From positions 186,001-250,000 of the forward strand of contig NZ_VUOH01000003.1 of the NCBI RefSeq assembly GCF_015390235.1: a stretch of DNA of 64,000 nt. Direction: 5' to 3'. This document shows, piece by piece, positions 18,854 through 27,768 of the stretch. This stretch comes from Quadrisphaera sp. INWT6. Lineage in GTDB: Bacteria > Actinomycetota > Actinomycetes > Actinomycetales > Quadrisphaeraceae. The notes beneath the pieces are model-generated. The model was not told the DNA's origin. It worked only from the letters and a program-made list of their open reading frames with translations, and searched no databases. Numbering within the stretch: position 1 is the first letter of the stretch; each line of letters opens with the position of its first letter. A program made the position numbers and the translations under genes.

Positions 18854-19464
18854 CCACGGCTGCTGGCGCCGTGGCCGACGGCCTGGCCCACGTGGCGCGG
18901 ACCCCGTTCCTGCGCGCTGTCGTCCTCATCACCGCGCCCGCGAGCGCTGCGCTCACCGCCCTGACGTCCACCACCACCATCGCGCTGCGCCAGGCCGGTG
19001 CGTCATCCGCACTGATCGGTACCGCCATGAGCGCCCTCGGCGTCGGGGCCGTGGTCGGGGCGCTCGCCGCACCGCCGCTCGTGCAGCGCCTGCGCCTCCG
19101 CCCGCTGCTCATCGCCACGACGGCGGCGCTGCTGGTGGGCGCAGCGCTGACCAGCGCCCTCACGGGGACCCTGTTCATGACCGTCCCGCTGGCGGCCGCC
19201 CACCTGCTGACCCCGGGGATCAACACCGCGCTGCTGTCGCGGTTCGCCGCCACTACGCCCCACCACCTGCAGGGGCGGGTCCTGTCGGTGGTACACCTGG
19301 CGTCGGGCGGCCTGGGGGCGCTCGCTCCGGTGACGGCCGGCTGGGTCATGAGCGGTCGTGGAGCCACGAGCGCCGCGGTGGTCGCGGCGGCCGTCCTCGT
19401 CGTGCGGCTGGTCACCGCCCTGTCCACGCGGTCGCTCAGCGAAGCGCACCCGGCTGCGCCATGA
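18850..19464 (+). CDS. C-terminal half of an MFS transporter (truncated)
   Basis: The 204 residues form about six hydrophobic helices matching the second half of MFS_3 (EntS-like) drug exporters: FLRAVVLITAPASAALTAL, TAMSALGVGAVVGALAAP, and LQGRVLSVVHLASGGLGALA. Full-length members have about 400 residues and twelve helices, so the first half is missing. The frame starts with a GTG that overlaps the stop of the HD-GYP gene, which suggests that a deletion or rearrangement joined the two. It is probably a remnant, although translation is possible. It converges on the gene at 19489. Confidence 0.65.
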   Translation: MTTAAGAVADGLAHVARTPFLRAVVLITAPASAALTALTSTTTIALRQAGASSALIGTAMSALGVGAVVGALAAPPLVQRLRLRPLLIATTAALLVGAALTSALTGTLFMTVPLAAAHLLTPGINTALLSRFAATTPHHLQGRVLSVVHLASGGLGALAPVTAGWVMSGRGATSAAVVAAAVLVVRLVTALSTRSLSEAHPAAP

Positions 19465-19488
19465 CACGGACCACCGAGGTGCGGTCCC

Positions 19489-20115
19489 TCAGCCGGTGAG
19501 CTGCCTGCCGGCGCTGGGCGGCGCTACCCGCGACTCCCCCGTCAGCTCGAGCGCCTGCGACGGCGCCCCCGCGAGGTGCGCGCGGACACCGGCGACGACC
19601 TCCCGGACCGGTCGGGGCGGCAGGTAGGCGGACGCTCCCGCGTCCAGCATCCGACCGACCGGGCCGGAGTAGTGGACGCCGAGCACCTCGTCCTCGATCT
19701 CCGTGACGACGACCCGCGCACGGGGGAAGCGCGCCTGCAGGACCTCCAGCAGCTGCGGGCTGACGGGGTTGACGAGCAGCACGTCCGTGCTCTCCGGCGC
19801 CTCGTGCAGGTCCAGCACCAGGAAGTCGCGCCCGAAGGAGTCGGCCAGGTGCCGGCGGACCTCCCGGGACAGGCGCATCGCCGTCGCCACCACCAGCACC
19901 CCCTCGGGCACCTCCACCTGCGGGGGCGGCAGCCGCGGCGCCTCGACGACGTCGCCGTCGAGCACCCGGGGGCGCGCGGTGAGCACCCCGAGGTCCTGCT
20001 CACCGCGGCGCAGCGACACCTCAGCCCCGCTCAGCGCCGCCTCCAGCGCCGTGCGCACCTCGGCCGGCAGCCGGTCCAGGTCCAGTGAGGGCACGACCTT
20101 GCAGCGTCGAGGCAT
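19489..20115 (-). CDS. Hypothetical protein, 208 residues
   Basis: I do not recognise the family. The protein is soluble and acidic, with no signal peptide or membrane segment. The N-terminal 60 residues (DLDRLPAEVRTALEAALSG, then VSLRRGEQDLGVLTARPRVL) resemble a small antitoxin-like domain. The rest has an alternating alpha/beta look (GVLVVATAMRLSREVRRHLA, DFLVLDLHEA, RARVVVTEIEDEVLG), and YSGPVGRMLDAGASAYLPP recalls response-regulator-like or cobalamin-type Rossmann folds. Codon bias supports a real gene. It is divergent from the MFS exporter at 20172, with about 56 bp between the starts. Confidence 0.7.
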   Translation of the reverse strand: MPRRCKVVPSLDLDRLPAEVRTALEAALSGAEVSLRRGEQDLGVLTARPRVLDGDVVEAPRLPPPQVEVPEGVLVVATAMRLSREVRRHLADSFGRDFLVLDLHEAPESTDVLLVNPVSPQLLEVLQARFPRARVVVTEIEDEVLGVHYSGPVGRMLDAGASAYLPPRPVREVVAGVRAHLAGAPSQALELTGESRVAPPSAGRQLTG

Positions 20116-20171
20116 CCGGGCACTGTGGCAGAGGTCGACCCCTGCAGCGGGCAGCCGGACATGATGGCCGG

Positions 20172-21470
20172 GTGCGACCCGCGCCGACGAGCCTGCTCCG
20201 GGCGCCGGAGGGCCGCGACTTCCGCCGCCTGTGGGTCGGCGACTCCGCCTCGCAGGGCGCGGCGGAGGTCGGCGACCTCGTCGTCCCGCTGCTCGCGGTG
20301 ACCGTGCTCGCGGCCTCGCCGCTGCAGATGGGTGTGCTGTCAGCCGCGCAGTCGGCGGCGTTCCTGCTGCTCGGCCTGCCCGCCGGGGCGTGGGTGGACC
20401 GGTGGTCCAAGCGCCGTGTGCTGCTGCTGGCCAACGTCGTGAGGGCGCTGGCCCTCGCCGTCCTGCCGCTGGCGTGGTGGGCGGGGGTGCTCTCGCTGCC
20501 GCTGGTGGTGGCGGTGGCGTTCGTCGTCGGGGTGGCGACGCTGTTCTTCGACGTCGCCTACCAGAGCTACCTGCCCTCGCTGGTGCGCTCCGAGCGGCTG
20601 GGCGAGGGCAACGCGCTGCTGCAGGTCTCGGCCTCGGTGGCGCAGGTCGGTGGGCCGGCCGTGGGCGGCTGGCTCGCCCGGCTGGTCGGGGCGCCGCTGG
20701 CGGTGGCGGTCTCGGCGGCGGCCTTCGCCCTCTCCAGCGGGCTGGTCTCGCGGATCGCCCACCGCGAGCCGCCGCACGACCCGGCCCAGCGCCGCCCGCT
20801 GCGCACCGAGGTCGCCGAGGGCCTGGCGTTCGTGCTCCACCAGCCGCTGCTGCGCCGGATCGTCGCCACCACGAGCCTGTCGAACCTCGGTGGCAGCGCC
20901 ACCAGCGCGCTGCTCGTCCTCTACGCCGTCCGCCAGCTCGGGCTGTCCGAGGGCGAGGTCGGCACGGTCTTCGGCATCGGCGCCCTCGGTGCCCTGGCCG
21001 GCGCTCTCGGCGTGCAGGCGGTGGTCCGCCGCGTGGGCGAGGGCCGGACCATCGCCCTGGCCCTGCTGCCGGGGGTCGCGGTCGGGGCGGTGGTGCCGCT
21101 GGCGGCGCCGCTGGTAGCCGTGGGCGTGCTCGACGACGTCGAGGTGGTCGCTCTCCTCGGGGCGTCCGCCGCGGTGCTCGGGGTGAGCGTGGTCCTCTAC
21201 AACGTGGCGCAGGTGACCTACCGCCAGCGCCTGACGCCGGTGCCGCTGCTGGGTCGCATGAACGCCTCGGTGCGCTTCCTGGTGTGGGGCACCATGCCGG
21301 TCGGTGCCCTGCTCGGCGGCGTGCTCGGCGAGCGGACCGGGCTGGTCGCGACGCTGTGGACGGCGCTCGCGGTGCAGGCGCTCGGCGTGCTGCCGGTGCT
21401 CCTGAGCCCGCTCGCGCGTTCCGGCCACGCCGCGGAGACCGAGCCCGGCGTCACGCGACGACCGAGATGA
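20172..21470 (+). CDS. MFS transporter (MFS_3, EntS/drug-exporter-like)
   Basis: This 432-residue protein has about twelve hydrophobic helices. The N-terminal FRRLWVGDSASQGAAEVGDL and loop AGAWVDRWSKRRVLL are typical of the MFS_3 group, and TYRQRLTPVPLLGRMNASVR matches the conserved late loop of that family. It is probably a proton-driven exporter of drugs or siderophores. GTG 20172 was chosen because the family N-terminus begins there. The longer frame from 20085 would add 29 atypical residues. Its 3' end overlaps the convergent gene at 21451 by 20 bp. Confidence 0.9.
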   Translation: MRPAPTSLLRAPEGRDFRRLWVGDSASQGAAEVGDLVVPLLAVTVLAASPLQMGVLSAAQSAAFLLLGLPAGAWVDRWSKRRVLLLANVVRALALAVLPLAWWAGVLSLPLVVAVAFVVGVATLFFDVAYQSYLPSLVRSERLGEGNALLQVSASVAQVGGPAVGGWLARLVGAPLAVAVSAAAFALSSGLVSRIAHREPPHDPAQRRPLRTEVAEGLAFVLHQPLLRRIVATTSLSNLGGSATSALLVLYAVRQLGLSEGEVGTVFGIGALGALAGALGVQAVVRRVGEGRTIALALLPGVAVGAVVPLAAPLVAVGVLDDVEVVALLGASAAVLGVSVVLYNVAQVTYRQRLTPVPLLGRMNASVRFLVWGTMPVGALLGGVLGERTGLVATLWTALAVQALGVLPVLLSPLARSGHAAETEPGVTRRPR

Positions 21471-21969
21471 CTCCGGTGATGATGAGCGCGGTCAGCGTGG
21501 TCCACCCCACGATGGCCACGGCCTGCCACAGCAGCACCCGTGACACGCCCACGCCGGTGGCCGCGAGCATCGTGGCGGTGAAGTGCGTCGGCAGCAGCAG
21601 CGGGCCGAGCAGGCTCACCCCGGGCACGCCGTAGCGCTCGTAGGCCTTCTGGAACTTGGCCCGCCGGGCGGAGCTGCGGCCGCCCGGGTCCGCGACGGCG
21701 TCGTCCGCTCCCCCACCCCCGCTGCTTCGACCAGCGGTGACCGCTCGGCGGGTCCGCGCCGAGGCCAGGACCAGCAGCGCGACGACGGCGAAGTTGCCCA
21801 GGGCCGCGGCGACCCCCGCCACGACGGGGTGGAGCCCTCCGAGGACGCCGATGACGACGGCGCCCTCGCCCTCCACGAAGGGCACCGCGCCGGCCAGGGC
21901 GATGACCACGGGCTGCAGCAGCTGCGGTGCCTGGCCCAGCAGGTCCTGCCAGAAGGTGATGACGTCCAT
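21451..21969 (-). CDS. Small multi-drug export family membrane protein
   Basis: This 172-residue membrane protein has about four helices. FVEGEGAVVIGVLGGLHPVV near the start and ERYGVPGVSLLGPLLLPTHF in the middle match the Small_multi-drug_export family, whose function is not well established. A Gly/Ser/Asp-rich cytoplasmic linker (about residues 80-110) separates the two halves. ATG 21969 is used. An in-frame start at 22107 would add 46 residues that do not look like a membrane-protein N-terminus. Its 3' end overlaps that of the MFS exporter. Confidence 0.8.
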   Translation of the reverse strand: MDVITFWQDLLGQAPQLLQPVVIALAGAVPFVEGEGAVVIGVLGGLHPVVAGVAAALGNFAVVALLVLASARTRRAVTAGRSSGGGGADDAVADPGGRSSARRAKFQKAYERYGVPGVSLLGPLLLPTHFTATMLAATGVGVSRVLLWQAVAIVGWTTLTALIITGVISVVA

Positions 21970-22165
21970 GGGCCTCAGTCCACCGGCTGACGGGGTGCTC
22001 CGGCAGTGGTGCGCTGTCACCGGTCGGGGTGCAGCCCTGCACGGTGCACCGGTGACATCCGTCAGGTGGGGTTCGACCCCGCGACCGCGAAGGGGTCCGC
22101 GCCGCACCGCCGCCTCGTGGCGGCGAGCGGCGCGGGCCCTTCGACGGTCGAACTGGTCGAGCTGC

Positions 22166-23129
22166 TCAGGCGGTGGTGACGAGGGCCTCGCGGACGAGGG
22201 TCACCGTGCCGCCGTCGACCCGGACGGGCACCGGGTCGGTGATCCGGCCGCCGAACTCGCCGTCCGGGCCGTGGTTCTCGAAGGCGAGGAAGACGGCGTC
22301 CTCCGTGCCCCGCCGCTTGACGATGCGCCCCACGTACAGGTCGTGACCGGTCAGCAGCGTCGCCTCGGACGGGACCCACGACCGGGGCCCGGAGGTGGTC
22401 GGGGTGATCCAGACGCCGCCGGTCGTGCCGGTTGGCGCGGTGCGAGGCGGACAGGTCGCTGGCCAGGCAGTTGAAGACCAGGTGCTCCTGGCCCTCGAGC
22501 GAGACGACCTCCATGACCTCCAACTGCCCGAAGCCCTGGCCGGGCTCGGACAGCGGCGCTTCGAGCGTCCACCGGCGCAGGTCGGGTGAGACGGCCGTGC
22601 CGATGACGCCCCGGTCGTCGGCAGGGCCGTGGTTCGCGCGGGCGGTGATGAGCATCCGCCACTGGTCGCCGTCGCGGTAGACGAACGGGTCGCGGAAGGC
22701 CTCGTCGTGCCACTGGCCGTCGGAGAGCTTCTCGTACCAGCGCGGATCGGCCTCGAGCAGCTGGCCCTGCTTGTCCCAGGTGACGAGGTCGTCGCTCGTG
22801 GCCAGGCCGATCGACTGCACGTTGCCGGCCTCGGTGAGGGTGGCCCCGGTGTAGAAGGTGAACCAGGTGCCGTCGGGGCCCTGCAGCGTGCACCCGGTCC
22901 AGGTCGCGAGGTCGTCGAAGGCGGGCCCGTCGCCGCGGACGAGCGCGTCCTCGACGCGCTCCCACGTGGCCATGTCGTCCGAGACGGCGTGGCCGATGGA
23001 GGCGCGGTGGTGGCGGGCGTCGGGGTCGCGGAGCGCCTTGGAGGCGTAGAGGAAGAACAGGTGGTACTTCGAGCCGTCGTCGACGACCCAGAAGTCCCAG
23101 ACCCATGCCTCGGGGAGTGCGTATGCCAC
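22166..23129 (-). pseudogene. Five-bladed beta-propeller glycosidase (GH32/GH43/GH68-like), one-base frameshift
   Basis: The gene is the last of the sugar ABC operon, 5 bp after the second permease, and should process the imported sugar. The GTG start at 23129 gives AYALPEAWVWDFWVV, with the nucleophile-type Asp of the beta-propeller clan. EAFRDPFVYRDGDQW carries the RDP motif of GH32/GH68, and QLEVMEVVSL may hold the acid/base Glu. After SDLSASHR the frame is lost. Removing one base near 22440 restores a continuation containing GVWITPTTSG and LYVGRI, which runs to the stop at 22166 and gives about 320 residues. So it is a recent pseudogene or a sequence error. No signal peptide is present, so the enzyme would be cytoplasmic. 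Confidence 0.75.
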
Positions 23130-23134
23130 TGGTC

Positions 23135-24067
23135 TCAGCCCTTCACGCCGGAGGAGGCGATGGAGTTCACGAACGATCGCTGGAAGGCGATGAAGAGGAC
23201 GAGCACCGGCACGGTGATGACGCTCGCGTAGGCCATCAGCTGGCCCCAGGAGACGTTGAGCTGCCGGAAGTAGTCGATGCCCACCATCGCGGGCCGGACG
23301 GCCTCGCTCTGGGTCACCATCAGCGGCCAGAGGTACTGGTTCCAGGCCGGGAGGAAGGTCAGGATCGCCACGGTCGCGATCGCCGGGCCGGACAGCGGCA
23401 TGATGACGCTGCGGTAGATCCGGAACCAGCCGGCGCCGTCGATCATCGCCGCCTCGTCCAGCTCCTTCGGGATGGTGTCGAAGTACTGGTAGAAGAGGAA
23501 GATCGAGAACGCGTTCGCGATGAACGGGACGATCTGCACCGCGTAGGTGTCGAGCCAGCCCTGGGAGAACTCCACTCCGTCGAAGTACGGCAGCAGGTTG
23601 ACCTCCCACAGCAGCGGTAGGGCCATGACCTCGAAGGGCACGATCAGCGTGGCGAGGATGACCGCCAGCAGGACCTTCTGGCCGCGGAAGCGCATGCGGG
23701 CCAGCACGAAGGCCGCCATCGAGTTCACGACGAGGCCGCCGACCACCGTCGCCACGGAGATGAAGACGGAGTTGAACAGGAACTGCGCGAACGGCACCCG
23801 GTCGAAGACCCCGGTGTAGTTGTCGAGGCCGATGTCGCCGACGGGCAGGAAGGCCCGGATCCCGCCGAGGTCGGCGAAGATCTGGGTGTCGGGCTTGAAG
23901 CTCGACACGATCATGAAGAGCAGCGGCAGCCCGAACACGAGCGCGAGCGCGCTCTTGAGGACGGTCACCAGCACGGCCTTGCCGCGCCCGGAGCGGTCGG
24001 CCCCCGCCACGGAGACCGCGTGGGGCGCTGCCGGGTTGTCGGCGACGTGGGTCAGGACCTCGCTCAT
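23135..24067 (-). CDS. Sugar ABC transporter permease (MalG/UgpE type)
   Basis: This is the second permease of a CUT1 importer, 310 residues with six predicted helices. The cytoplasmic EAA loop EAAMIDGAGWFRIYRSVIMP contacts the ATPase. The N-terminus is extended by about 25 polar residues. ATG 24067 overlaps the stop of the first permease in an ATGA. No ATPase gene lies in this operon. As in many actinobacterial CUT1 systems, a shared MsiK-like ATPase encoded elsewhere would be needed. Confidence 0.94.
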   Translation of the reverse strand: MSEVLTHVADNPAAPHAVSVAGADRSGRGKAVLVTVLKSALALVFGLPLLFMIVSSFKPDTQIFADLGGIRAFLPVGDIGLDNYTGVFDRVPFAQFLFNSVFISVATVVGGLVVNSMAAFVLARMRFRGQKVLLAVILATLIVPFEVMALPLLWEVNLLPYFDGVEFSQGWLDTYAVQIVPFIANAFSIFLFYQYFDTIPKELDEAAMIDGAGWFRIYRSVIMPLSGPAIATVAILTFLPAWNQYLWPLMVTQSEAVRPAMVGIDYFRQLNVSWGQLMAYASVITVPVLVLFIAFQRSFVNSIASSGVKG

Positions 24068-25029
24068 CGGGTGGCCTCCTTGTCGCGGGTGAGGTGGCGC
24101 TGGACCAGGGACACGGCCAGCACGAGCACGAAGAAGACCAGCGAGATCGCCGACGCGTACCCGGTCTGCTGCTGCTGGAAGCCGCTGCGCACGGCCTGGA
24201 ACACCAGCGTCGTGGTCGAGTTGAGCGGTCCGCCCTGGGTCATGATGTTGACCTGCGAGAACAGCCCGAACGCGGCGATGGTGATCGTGATGAGGATGAA
24301 GGTCCTGGTCTGCCGAAGGCCCGGCCAGGTCACGTTGACGAACTGCTGCCAGCGGCTCGCGCCGTCGAGGGCGGCAGCCTCGTAGAGCTCCTGCGCGATG
24401 GTCTGCAGACCCGAGAGCCAGATGACCATGTGGAAGCCCATCGCCTGCCACGCGGACATGAGGATGATCGCGATCAGGGCCGTCTTGGGGTTGCCGAGCC
24501 AGTCCGGTCCGGCGATGCCGAAGTTCGCCAGCACGGCGTTGATCAGGCCGTTGGGCTGGTACAGGAACAGCCACAGCATCGAGACCACGACCATGGAGGT
24601 CACGACGGGGAGGAAGTAGACCGTCCGGAAGAAGTTGGTGCCGCGCATCTTGGAGTTGATGAGGACGGCGAGGCCCAGGGCCGCACCGGACTGCACCGGG
24701 ACGATGACCACGGTGAAGATGATCGTGTTGCGCAGCGACGCCCAGAAGGTGTCGTCGGAGAAGAGGTTCACGAAGTTCGTGACGCCGATGAACTGCGCCG
24801 GCTCCGGGGAGATGAGCCGGGCGTTCGTGAAGGCCAGGACGAAGGTCAGGCCGATCGGCACGAGCAGGAACGTGATGATGAGCACGGAGGCCGGCAGCAG
24901 CATGAGCAGGGCCACCAGGCCGGGGCTCCTGGTGCCTCTCGGCGCCCGCCGCTCGGCGGTGCGGGTGGTGCGGGCCGATCGGGGCACGACGCCCGCCTCG
25001 GAGAGCGGTTCAGCGGTCGGTGTGGTCAC
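24064..25029 (-). CDS. Sugar ABC transporter permease (MalF/UgpA type)
   Basis: This 321-residue membrane protein is the first permease of the CUT1 importer. It has six helices after a basic 35-residue N-terminus, and the EAA loop ELYEAAALDGASRWQQFVNV followed by TWP. It sits 79 bp after the substrate-binding protein gene and is coupled to the second permease by an ATGA overlap. It should be co-transcribed with the binding protein under the divergent LacI regulator. Confidence 0.94.
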   Translation of the reverse strand: MTTPTAEPLSEAGVVPRSARTTRTAERRAPRGTRSPGLVALLMLLPASVLIITFLLVPIGLTFVLAFTNARLISPEPAQFIGVTNFVNLFSDDTFWASLRNTIIFTVVIVPVQSGAALGLAVLINSKMRGTNFFRTVYFLPVVTSMVVVSMLWLFLYQPNGLINAVLANFGIAGPDWLGNPKTALIAIILMSAWQAMGFHMVIWLSGLQTIAQELYEAAALDGASRWQQFVNVTWPGLRQTRTFILITITIAAFGLFSQVNIMTQGGPLNSTTTLVFQAVRSGFQQQQTGYASAISLVFFVLVLAVSLVQRHLTRDKEATR

Positions 25030-25108
25030 AGCAGGGCTCCTCCATCCATGAGCTGGCCGGGGTGACGGGGCGGGCCGCCGCCTGCTGCTGCGGCCCGCCC
25101 CGTGGTGC

Positions 25109-26401
25109 TCACTGGAAGTAGTTGTTCTGCTGCTGGTTGGCGTCGATGTCCTTGGTCGCCTGGTCGAGCACGGCCTGCGGGTCGGCCCCGTTCAGGATGT
25201 CCTGGGCGGCCTTGGTGAACGTGGTGGCGATGAAGGGGTAGCCGGGCGTCACCGGGCGCAGGACGGCGTACTCCTGGGCGTACTGGCGGAAGATGTCGTT
25301 CTCCCCGCCGTCCTCGAACCCGGGGACCTCAGCCGCTGCACCCGGGGTGGTCGGGATGTTGTTCGTGTCCGTGGCCACCTTCGCCACGTACTCGTCCTGC
25401 GCCGCGAACTTCATGTACGCCGACGCGGCCTCGGGGTTGTCGCAGGTGGCCGACATGCCCCACTGCCAGGAGCCGCCACCGATCTTCGGGCCCTGGCCCA
25501 GGTCGACCGTGGGCAGGAAGACGGTGTCGTCGAAGGCCTTGCGCAGCGGGACCGCGGTCCACGAGCCGCTGTAGAGGATGCCGGTCTTGCCGTTGGCGAA
25601 GGCCTGCGTGGGGTCGCTGCCCGACTTCAGGGCGATGTCGCCGTTGGCCGCCAGCCCGCGGAACCAGGTCGCCCACTCGACGGCCTCGGGGCCGTTGAGC
25701 ACGCCGTCGGCGCTCTTGTAGTCGTCGCGGTCGATCAGGTCGCCGCCGGAGCTCTGCAGGAACGGGGAGTAGGCGTAGGGCCACCACTCTCCGGTGCTGC
25801 CGGTCTGGAAGTCGGCCGGGTACTCGTACTTGCCGGACGCCTTGAGCTTGGCCAGGGCGTCGGAGAACTCGTCCTTGGTCCACGGCTGGTCGATGGTCGG
25901 GGTGCGGATGCCGTTCTCGTCCAGGATCGACTGGCGCGAGACCATCACCAGGGAGACGTCGTAGAAGCCGTAGGAGTAGATCTTGTCGTCGTACTTGCCG
26001 ATGGTGGTGGGCAGGTAGTCCGACAGCTCCTCGTCCATGCCCTCGAGCGGGGCGAGGTAGCCGGCCCACGCCCAGTTCGGCACGTTCGGGCCGTCGATGT
26101 CCATGATGCAGGGCAGCTTCTTGGCGGCCGCGGCAGCGGTGACGGACTGGTTGTAGGAGTCCTGGGGGAACGCCTGCAGGTCCACCGTGTAGCCGCTGCC
26201 GCTGGCGTTGAAGTCGTCGACGATCGTCTGGATCGCGCCGAGCTCGCCGGCGTTGCCGGCGTTGTGCGTCCAGAGGGTGATGGTGCCGTCCTCGCCGGAC
26301 GACGACGAGCCGCCGCCCTTGGCGCAGCCGGTGAGCAGCAGGGTGGTAGCGGTGACGACGGCCGCGCTGACGGTGAGGCGACGGCGGATCGAGCTCTTCA
26401 C
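25109..26401 (-). CDS. Sugar ABC transporter substrate-binding lipoprotein (CUT1)
   Basis: This 430-residue extracellular solute-binding protein family 1 member starts at GTG 26401, preceded by AAGGAG. The start is followed by the signal KSSIRRR, a hydrophobic stretch and the lipobox LTGC, so it is lipid-anchored. The body has ITLWTHNAGN, a Trp-rich pocket region (PNWAWAGY and GEWWPYAYSP) and the late motif IGGGSWQWGMSATC, which suggests an oligosaccharide ligand. It heads the operon with two permeases and a beta-propeller glycosidase, and is divergent from a LacI regulator with operator-like palindromes between them. Confidence 0.94.
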   Translation of the reverse strand: MKSSIRRRLTVSAAVVTATTLLLTGCAKGGGSSSSGEDGTITLWTHNAGNAGELGAIQTIVDDFNASGSGYTVDLQAFPQDSYNQSVTAAAAAKKLPCIMDIDGPNVPNWAWAGYLAPLEGMDEELSDYLPTTIGKYDDKIYSYGFYDVSLVMVSRQSILDENGIRTPTIDQPWTKDEFSDALAKLKASGKYEYPADFQTGSTGEWWPYAYSPFLQSSGGDLIDRDDYKSADGVLNGPEAVEWATWFRGLAANGDIALKSGSDPTQAFANGKTGILYSGSWTAVPLRKAFDDTVFLPTVDLGQGPKIGGGSWQWGMSATCDNPEAASAYMKFAAQDEYVAKVATDTNNIPTTPGAAAEVPGFEDGGENDIFRQYAQEYAVLRPVTPGYPFIATTFTKAAQDILNGADPQAVLDQATKDIDANQQQNNYFQ

Positions 26402-26556
26402 GGGGACTCCTTCGTTGGATCCGGGTGGTGCTGCGAGGGGCCCGCCGGGCAGGGGTGAGCTGCTCGGCACACGGGGTGTGGCTGAGGTGTGGCGGGGGTG
26501 TGGCGGGGTGCTCGGCACCCGGACGACTCATCGGTGAGCGTCGATCCGGCGACGAG

Positions 26557-26574
26557 CGCTAAATCGGTTTAGCG
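26557..26574. promoter_or_regulatory. Candidate LacI-family operator CGCTAAATCGGTTTAGCG
   Basis: Perfect 7-bp arms (CGCTAAA and TTTAGCG) flank TCGG, in the 282-bp space between the divergent sugar-binding-protein and LacI genes. The A/T-containing arms with a central CG fit the usual LacI-family operator form. It is about 155 bp upstream of the binding-protein start and 110 bp upstream of the regulator start. Confidence 0.6.
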
Positions 26575-26599
26575 GGAGGAAGGTAACATCGGCTTCCCG

Positions 26600-26621
26600 G
26601 CTGCTGCAAGGGTTTAGCAGC
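26600..26621. promoter_or_regulatory. Second, imperfect operator-like inverted repeat sharing TTTAGC
   Basis: The right half TTTAGCAGC repeats the TTTAGC core of the site at 26557-26574. The left half GCTGCTGCAA is an imperfect mirror. The spacing between site centres is about 45 bp, roughly four helical turns, compatible with looping or cooperative LacI binding. Confidence 0.4.
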
Positions 26622-26683
26622 GCGATCTCACGGCGTTGCCGGGCCGTGATCTGCGGACGGCACGACGAACGGATGAGGCCCCG

Positions 26684-27706
26684 ATGACGAGACGCACGAC
26701 CATCGCCGACGTGGCTGCGGCGGCGGGCCTGTCGAAGACGACCGTCAGCATGGTGCTCAACGACAGGCCGGGGACCCGCCTCTCCCCCGAGACGGCGGAG
26801 CGGGTGCGGGCGGTCGCCGCGGAGCTGCAGTACCGGCCCAACCTCGCCGCGCGCGTGCTGCGCCAGGGCCGCACCCGCACCGTCGGGTTCGTCTCCGACG
26901 ACGTCACCATCACCCGGTACGCCTCGGCGATGATCCGCGGCCTGCTCGACGTCGCCGACGACCAGGACCACACCGTGCTCATCGCCGAGACGGGGCACCA
27001 CCCCGAGCGGGTGGCCAAGGCCGTCGAGACGATGCTCGACCGGCGCCCCGACGCGGTGATCTTCGGCTTCATGGCCGCGCGGCGGGTCCCGCTGCCCGCC
27101 CTCCCCGACGGCCTGCCCGTGGTCCTGCTGAACGGCCGCACCGACCGCCCGACCCCCGTCGTGCTCCCCGACGAGCTGACAGCGGGGCGCGCGATGGCCC
27201 GCGTGCTGCTCGACGCCGGCCACCGCGAGGGCATCGGGATCATCGGGACCTTCCCCGAGGGGCACCTCGTGCCGGAGGTGTCCGTGACCCTGCACGACCG
27301 CTTCACCGGCATCCACGAGGAGCTCGTGGCGGCCGGCACCGGCGTGGTGGCCGCCGCCGAGGAGACGTCGTGGAGCGACCCCGAGCACGGGTACCGGGCC
27401 GCGCGGCGACTGCTCGCCGGCGGGGAGCGGATCCGCGCCCTCATCGCGATGAACGACAACCTCGCCTTCGGCGCCTACCGCGCCCTCCGGGAGGCGGGGC
27501 TCTCCGTGCCGGACGACGTCTCCGTCGTCTCCTTCGACGACGACGTCATCGCCTCCTACGTGCGCCCCGCGCTGACCACGGCCCGCATCCCCTACGAGGA
27601 GATGGGCAGGACGGCGATGCGCATGGCGCTCGACGGCGAGGTGGAGCCCCAGACGGTGCTCGTGCCCATGCCCGTCCAGCACCGGGACTCGGTGGCCGCC
27701 CCCTGA
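26684..27706 (+). CDS. LacI-family transcriptional regulator
   Basis: This 340-residue protein is probably the repressor of the divergent sugar ABC operon. The N-terminal HTH is clear (TTIADVAAAAGLSKTTVSMV, then LNDRPG), followed by the hinge-helix region YRPNLAARVLRQGRT. The sugar-binding core contains AMIRGLLDVADDQDHTVLIA and ends with SVVSFDDDVIASYVRPALTT and RIPYEEMGRTA, normal for the family. ATG 26684 begins right at the HTH. An upstream in-frame start at 26636 would add 16 residues. Confidence 0.94.
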   Translation: MTRRTTIADVAAAAGLSKTTVSMVLNDRPGTRLSPETAERVRAVAAELQYRPNLAARVLRQGRTRTVGFVSDDVTITRYASAMIRGLLDVADDQDHTVLIAETGHHPERVAKAVETMLDRRPDAVIFGFMAARRVPLPALPDGLPVVLLNGRTDRPTPVVLPDELTAGRAMARVLLDAGHREGIGIIGTFPEGHLVPEVSVTLHDRFTGIHEELVAAGTGVVAAAEETSWSDPEHGYRAARRLLAGGERIRALIAMNDNLAFGAYRALREAGLSVPDDVSVVSFDDDVIASYVRPALTTARIPYEEMGRTAMRMALDGEVEPQTVLVPMPVQHRDSVAAP

Positions 27707-27713
27707 CGCTCCT

Positions 27714-27768
27714 GATCGTGCAGAAGACCCGCACCCACCGGCCCGGGGTGCGGGTCTTCTGCACGATC
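27714..27768. terminator. Perfect 23-bp inverted repeat between convergent genes
   Basis: Arms at 27714-27736 and 27746-27768 are perfectly complementary, with a 9-nt loop. It lies just after the LacI stop, and its right arm reaches into the stop codon of the convergent allophanate hydrolase gene, so it can terminate both directions. There is no U tract, which is common in actinobacteria. The stem sequence recurs at 37142-37202. Confidence 0.8.
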
